This document shows, one piece after another, positions 59,901 to 64,000 of a DNA stretch of 64,000 nucleotides (its first letter is position 1; every line of letters begins with the position of its first letter). The position numbers and the translations under genes are program-made. The stretch lies in the NCBI GenBank assembly GCA_963921795.1, contig OY997655.1, forward strand, positions 12,208,730-12,272,729, written 5' to 3'. Below the pieces are notes generated by a model, which saw nothing but the letters and a program-made list of their open reading frames with translations, did not search any database and had not been told where the DNA came from. Origin of the DNA: Nannobrachium achirus. Lineage: Eukaryota; Chordata; Actinopteri; Myctophiformes; Myctophidae.

Positions 59901-61441
59901 ATTAAGTTAATCGTCCGGGGACCCCCCCCCCCCCCAAAATAATTTGGGGACCCTCCTGGGGGTCCCGACCCACAGGTTGAGAACCACTGATATACATGAC
60001 AACATCAGATCAAGGCAACTGAACAGCTGCTTGTTTACAAACTAAATGTGTTGTTATCTTCAGATAATGAGTTGATGTGAGGGAAATTCTCACCTGTGTA
60101 CTGTGTGTTTTCTTCTAGGTTGAGAAAGACCTGAAATTCGTTTCACACATGTATATTGGAATGGTGAGTTCTGATTGTCCATACAACTGTACATAAGGGG
60201 GTGCGCTATGGGCTACAGGGTTATTACTAAATCCAGAATATTATTCACTCGAGTTACCTTATTTATGGTAAAAGACAAGGAGGTATATCTATACTAGATA
60301 GATATAAATACAGTCATACAGTACAGTATAATTCACTCAAAATACCATATTCATGAAACACATACAGGAGGTATAACGTGGACAGGAGAGATAATATCTG
60401 CACCAAGCCCAAATGTGCATGATTGGCTCTGTGGGTTTCCAGAAGCTGGCATACCCATTAATGTCGTATGATTGGCTCGCAGGCAATTAGCCAATAGCTA
60501 TGCCCCTCCCCTAAAAGCTTTTGTCCAATGCTAGCTTAGCAACCGGCAGCTTGCCAAGGCTGTTGCCAAGGCAAAAATTGGCAAGCAGGAAGTAATTCTA
60601 AGCTAGCATTGGACAAAAGCTTTTTGGGAGGGGCGTAGCTACTGGCTAATTAAAACCAATGAAATCAGACAATCAATGGAATGGAATCTGAGAGTGTACA
60701 AATGGAACCAACGGGTCCATTTGGTTCCATTTGTACACTCTCAGAGTTACAGACCTGGCATAATGGTCGTTCAGGGCTATCTCATGTGTTTCTGGTAATA
60801 TTATTGTGCACTCATTTCTATTTATAAATGTCCACCACAAACCAACATGGCGATGACTCCTGCATTTTCCTTCCACTGCAGAGCTGGAAAAACGAGCACA
60901 TATCCTGGGACCCCTCAAAATTCTGTGGGATTGAGGAAATTACTGTACCCCACCACTGGATGTGGGAGCCTGACATCATCATCGAAGAGAGGTATGAATA
61001 TGCATGGACTGAATATACATAGACTGAATATACATAGACTGAATATACATAGACTGCAGTGCAGACTGCTTACAAACTCCAGGAAACATGATCACATCAC
61101 CCCCATCTTAACACGTTCCCAGCCTGGCCAGAATGGTTGTCTGTGGACTAGCCGGAAATTTCTATTATTGTATTATGATCTGAGACATAATATTATGATT
61201 ATAAGCATCAGCGCGCCCCCCGTCCTTCTAGGATGGCACCGTTCTTTTTTTTGAGCGGTGGTTACACCGTCTCCTATACGTGGCCGTGTGTGTATGCGTG
61301 TGTGTGTGTGTGTGTGTGTGTGCGTGTGTCCGTGTCTGTATGTAGCCTGCAGAGCCTGCAGTACCTTTTCTGACCACACATGTTAAGGGAGGGGCGCTGT
61401 TGTTCAGGCCAGAGACACACACACACACACACACACAGACA

Positions 61442-61487
<46 letters not shown>

Positions 61488-64000
61488 GACCACCGCTCAG
61501 TTCACACGGGTGTGATTTTTTTTTCTTCTTTCGGTCCCCCGTCGTAAACTCACCACAATTGTCTCGATCCGCATTGGCATATAGTGGGGATTTTGGCCGA
61601 GTCGTCTTCACCCCTCCGTGCGCTTCGCGTGCACGATCCGTGCACATCGAGGTAAGCGAATGTAATCCACTCCGTATGAAGGGCCCATGTCAACTTTTAT
61701 CTGATCAAAAACATCACAGAGAGATGCTATGCTAACGCCTCCTCCTACAATGAAAGTGAACGGGATTTTGGCTATAGAGAACGAAAAGCTACCAGAAGCA
61801 CTTCCGGTTCAAAGGGTTTAGAAAATGATCCTTTTAGATCAGCAGAAGAAGAGACGGAGGACAGCAGCCGATCTTTTTTTTTTTTTTTTTTTTCTTTTAT
61901 AATTATCATACATTCCGGTCGGCTAATTTGAGTACAGATGAAGTACGGTGTAATCCGGTTTTAATATTAAGTTGCTCCACGTGGCTGAGAAAGTTAACTG
62001 CTCTCCACTGGCTACCCGTTAGCGCCAGAATTGATTTAAAAATGTACTTATGTCTTTTAAAGCTGTGAATGGAGTGGCTCCTAAGTATATTTGGGACATG
62101 TTAGAGCCCTACAAGCCTGGGCGCAGCCTCGGATCCGCAGATAGGGCCTCCTTGAGTCTCCCACATTACAGCTAGTCTCAAAGGGTGGCCGGGCTTTCGC
62201 AGTCCGGGCCCCCAAGCTGTGGAATGCCTTACCTGTTGACCTAAGATGTGCAAATTCAGTGTGATCTTTTAAATCCCTTTTAAAAACCCACCTCTATGTT
62301 ATTAACCTTTTCTTAAATTCTTCTTGCCAGTTCTATTGATTGTATTTGCATGTGTTTATTTTAAATGTTGTGCCTACTGTGTTATTTTTATTGCTTATCA
62401 TGTGGTTATTTTTATTGCAAAGCACTTTGTGAAAATGTGCTATACTGTAAATTAATTCATTTATCATTATACACACATGCTGCAGATGTGCTTGTTAAAT
62501 GTGAACACAAATGCAAAATATGTTAGCTGTGCGAGCGTGCGTGCCTGTTCTTGTGCGCGCCTGTGTGTGTGTCTTTCAGGTTAGAGATGGATAAGGTAGT
62601 TCTAAACCCTTACGTCAGTCTGTCCAGTAACGGGACAGTCTGGTCTGTCAACAAAGAGGTGGTCGTCAGCAGCTGTAGGATGAACGTCTACAAGTTCCCC
62701 TTCGACACACAGTCCTGCAACCTCACCTTCGCCTCTGGGATCTACTGGGATCGTGAGTGACCCAGCCATGTTAAAGGATTACTTCCCCACTTTTCAACCT
62801 ATCTTCATATAATAGGTCCTCACTATAATGTTCATAATAAAAAAAGAAGTGGTTCTCAACCACTGATTTAAGGACCCTCAAAAAAAAGGACCCTAACATT
62901 CACATGCATTTGGCCTCGGACCTCTCAATGTTCACTTTTAAAAAGAATGTATTCAAAGACTTTTGAAGACAAGATTTTTCTAAAATAGCAGATCTACAAG
63001 CCGAGTGCCACACTACGAGCATGTATATGTGCTATTTTTCATTAACTAAAGTATAAAATCCCAGGTCTAAATGGGGTTGATGTTAATTCTCATCTGTTTC
63101 ATTTGACTGCCCGCGGCGACGTCTGAAATGACCTCGGCGCTTCCCGTTTTCTCTCCCGTTCTCCATATGTCCCCAGCGAACGAGCTGCGGCTGGAAGCAT
63201 TCATGGACTCGGACTTCACCAGGCTCTGGACCTTCTTGTCGCTCAGAGACGAGTTCGATTGGATGTTCGACAACTTCTCCTACACAGTATACAACGAATC
63301 TGCCTTCAGAGACCATCGCATCGTCTACACCGTAGGTGTTGTTCAAGGTTTCTTTTTTTTTCTTTTTTTTTTCAGCCCAAGGACCCCTTAGCTGAGAGAC
63401 AGATGAACCCAGGGGGCCAGTTGTCCGGATTTAAAATGAAGCAAACACGGAACAAAAGGTTCCTTGATTGGCTGCTAGTTGCGCTGTTCTGGTACCAGAA
63501 GCAACATGTTCTACATAGAACTCCATTCATTTCCCCCCAACTTTTACATTTGATTTTCTTACCTAAACATTGTCATGAATACTTTATGGTTCCTGTCGCT
63601 AGTTTAAAGCCTAATTTCAATCACCATGATATGCGTTTTGTGAAAATATGGTCCAATTTATGTTATAATTGATGTTAAAACAGAGTATGCTGTAGGAGGG
63701 ACTTGTGATCATAGGCTTTTATTCTTTGGGTGCTTTATTTTCGGCAAGCTCAAGACGCGTCCGCCTCGGCGGCACAAAGAGAGCCGTCAATATGAATCTG
63801 TCCCATATAGCGCCACCATCAGGCCCATTTTTTCAAACACATTTTTGGACACTGTTCCTACAGATTTTGCCCTAAAATCACGCAAATCGCTACACAGTAT
63901 GTCTATACTCATGTCATCAACATGGATCTGTCCCATATAGCGCCACCATCAGGCAGATTTTTTCAAACACATTTTTGGACACTGCTCCTACACATTTTGG
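53878..64000 (+). CDS. htr3-like: Receptor gene D: 5-HT3A-like Cys-loop channel, 3' part outside the window
   Basis: Exons: 53878-53914, 56743-56952, 58998-59146, 60119-60163, 60882-60991, 62580-62752, 63177-63331; 293 codons to this point, frame open. The next exon (M1-M2) is not reached. Compared with C, the stalk has five rather than four PTQSPPDDLM units, exon 5 has HHWMWEPD in place of HDWLWKPD, and the Cys-loop exon is one codon longer (IYWD). Splice sites of exons 3 and 6 are single and canonical. It is the downstream half of the C/D tandem duplication and presumably encodes a subunit of the same channel type; co-assembly with B or C is possible but unproven. M1-M4 cannot be judged here. 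Confidence 0.88.
55975..56348. repeat. Composite repeat with hairpin and GGACCCC modules
   Basis: Reverse-orientation relative of 43425-43969; ends in ACCCGTTAAATGGG before TTAA (56349-56352 region). Hairpin arms at 56226-56297. Confidence 0.6.
56743..56952 (+). CDS. htr3-like: Gene D exon 2, stalk with coding VNTR
   Basis: Same borders and ends as gene C exon 2, but with five MPTQSPPDDL units, so it is 30 bp longer. Confidence 0.85.
57496..57560. repeat. Hairpin repeat (AGATCTACAAGC family)
   Basis: AAATAGCAGATCAGCAAGCT with CACAATGTGTC is opposed by GACACATTGTGAGCTTGCAT. Confidence 0.65.
58998..59146 (+). CDS. htr3-like: Gene D exon 3, start of ligand-binding domain
   Basis: Encodes CSFLDVVVHLDLREDNRN and TATRPVLNHTKTTVVTM, ending AILDL, with one GTGAGT donor at 59147. 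Confidence 0.9.
60119..60163 (+). CDS. htr3-like: Gene D exon 4 (45 bp)
   Basis: Encodes VEKDLKFVSHMYIGM; differs from C by F to Y. Confidence 0.92.
60485..60652. mobile_element. 168-bp fold-back MITE specific to gene D
   Basis: Arms of about 55 bp beginning AATTAGCCAATAGCTATGCC pair across the element with a few mismatches. Gene C at the same place (about 42995) reads GGCAATTATACAATTGAAACC and lacks it. Confidence 0.8.
60689..60743. repeat. Perfect 22-bp hairpin in gene D intron 4
   Basis: TGAGAGTGTACAAATGGAAC plus CA pairs perfectly across an 11-nt loop. Related to 26771-26822; absent from gene C intron 4. Confidence 0.85.
60882..60991 (+). CDS. htr3-like: Gene D exon 5 (110 bp, WEPD motif)
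   Basis: Encodes EHISWDPSKFCGIEEITVPH and HWMWEPDIIIEER. Confidence 0.92.
61066..62330 (+). mobile_element. L2-like LINE 3' end in gene D, interrupted
   Basis: Same LINE copy as in gene C intron 5, here split by an insert at 61113-61993 flanked by TTAAC on both sides. The downstream part reads APKYIWDMLEPYKPGRSL with later frameshifts. Confidence 0.75.
61113..61993. mobile_element. 881-bp insert in the gene D LINE copy
   Basis: TTAAC is duplicated at 61108-61112 and 61994-61998, and gene C carries the unbroken site. It holds (GT)n and (CA)n arrays and no clear coding sequence. Terminal repeats are unclear. Confidence 0.7.
62580..62752 (+). CDS. htr3-like: Gene D exon 6 (173 bp, Cys-loop)
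   Basis: Acceptor GTCTTTCAG, donor GTGAGT. Encodes VVVSSCRMNVYKFPFDTQSC, then NLTFASGIYWD; one codon longer than C, loop-B Trp position Gly. Confidence 0.93.
63177..63331 (+). CDS. htr3-like: Gene D exon 7 (end of ligand domain)
   Basis: Encodes NELRLEAFMDSDFTRLW and FDWMFDNFSYTVYNESAF, ending HRIVYT before donor GTAGGT. Confidence 0.92.
63332..63779. other. htr3-like: Start of gene D intron 7
   Basis: Matches gene C intron 7 at first (to about 63510 and again from about 63674), with a segment of about 160 bp not seen in C. No exon. Confidence 0.6.
63780..64000 (-). mobile_element. Repeat with self-complementary ends (copy 4, partial)
   Basis: Reverse-orientation 130-bp units: CATGGATCTGTCCCATATAG and GCGCCACCATCAGGC occur twice. 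It runs off the window end and is not seen in gene C intron 7, so it inserted after the duplication. Confidence 0.65.

Overview
The window is vertebrate, almost certainly teleost, genomic DNA. Small exons with canonical GT/AG borders sit in long introns, (GT)n/(CA)n arrays are very frequent, and most of the non-coding sequence is fish-type repeats (hAT-, MULE- and TTAA-type MITEs, L2-like LINE ends, a tRNA-derived SINE). The species cannot be named from the sequence. There is no prokaryotic or CRISPR content.

Layout. (1) 625-4903: an apparently complete DNA transposon with 20-bp terminal inverted repeats inside TA repeats. It carries a spliced minus-strand gene of an uncharacterised transposon-associated family and ten copies of a 15-bp subterminal motif. 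A LINE 3' fragment follows. (2) 5934-7170: the 3' end of an MHC class II beta-chain gene (end of the beta2 domain, transmembrane exon, tail). Its beta2 exon is cut by a (GT)n array, so it is probably a pseudogene. (3) 9970-27983, 34439-51706 and 53878-beyond the window end: three tandem + strand genes, here called B, C and D, for Cys-loop ligand-gated cation channels of the fish 5-HT3A-like group. B has 13 exons (about 520 aa), C has 11 exons (508 aa), and D is cut off after its seventh exon.

C and D are a recent tandem duplication that includes introns and promoters, and B is an older paralogue. The extracellular and membrane exons are conserved. The N-terminal stalk is not: C and D carry a 30-bp coding VNTR (4 versus 5 units), while B uses several small same-phase exons that arose by exon duplication. 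All three receptors lack the loop-B tryptophan used by classical 5-HT3 receptors to bind serotonin, so the ligand is uncertain.

The most unusual theme is that 5' splice sites have been duplicated three separate times. A MULE-like MITE sits at the donor of the first ligand-domain exon of B, where the proximal donor is now GC. A hAT-type MITE in C has a target duplication that is the donor itself. A 51-bp tandem repeat in C carries four in-frame donors. Other items of interest are a 413-bp TRIM-like element with identical 143-bp terminal repeats that contain a tRNA-like pol III promoter, a 466-bp fold-back element, and about 27 sites of one hairpin-forming repeat.
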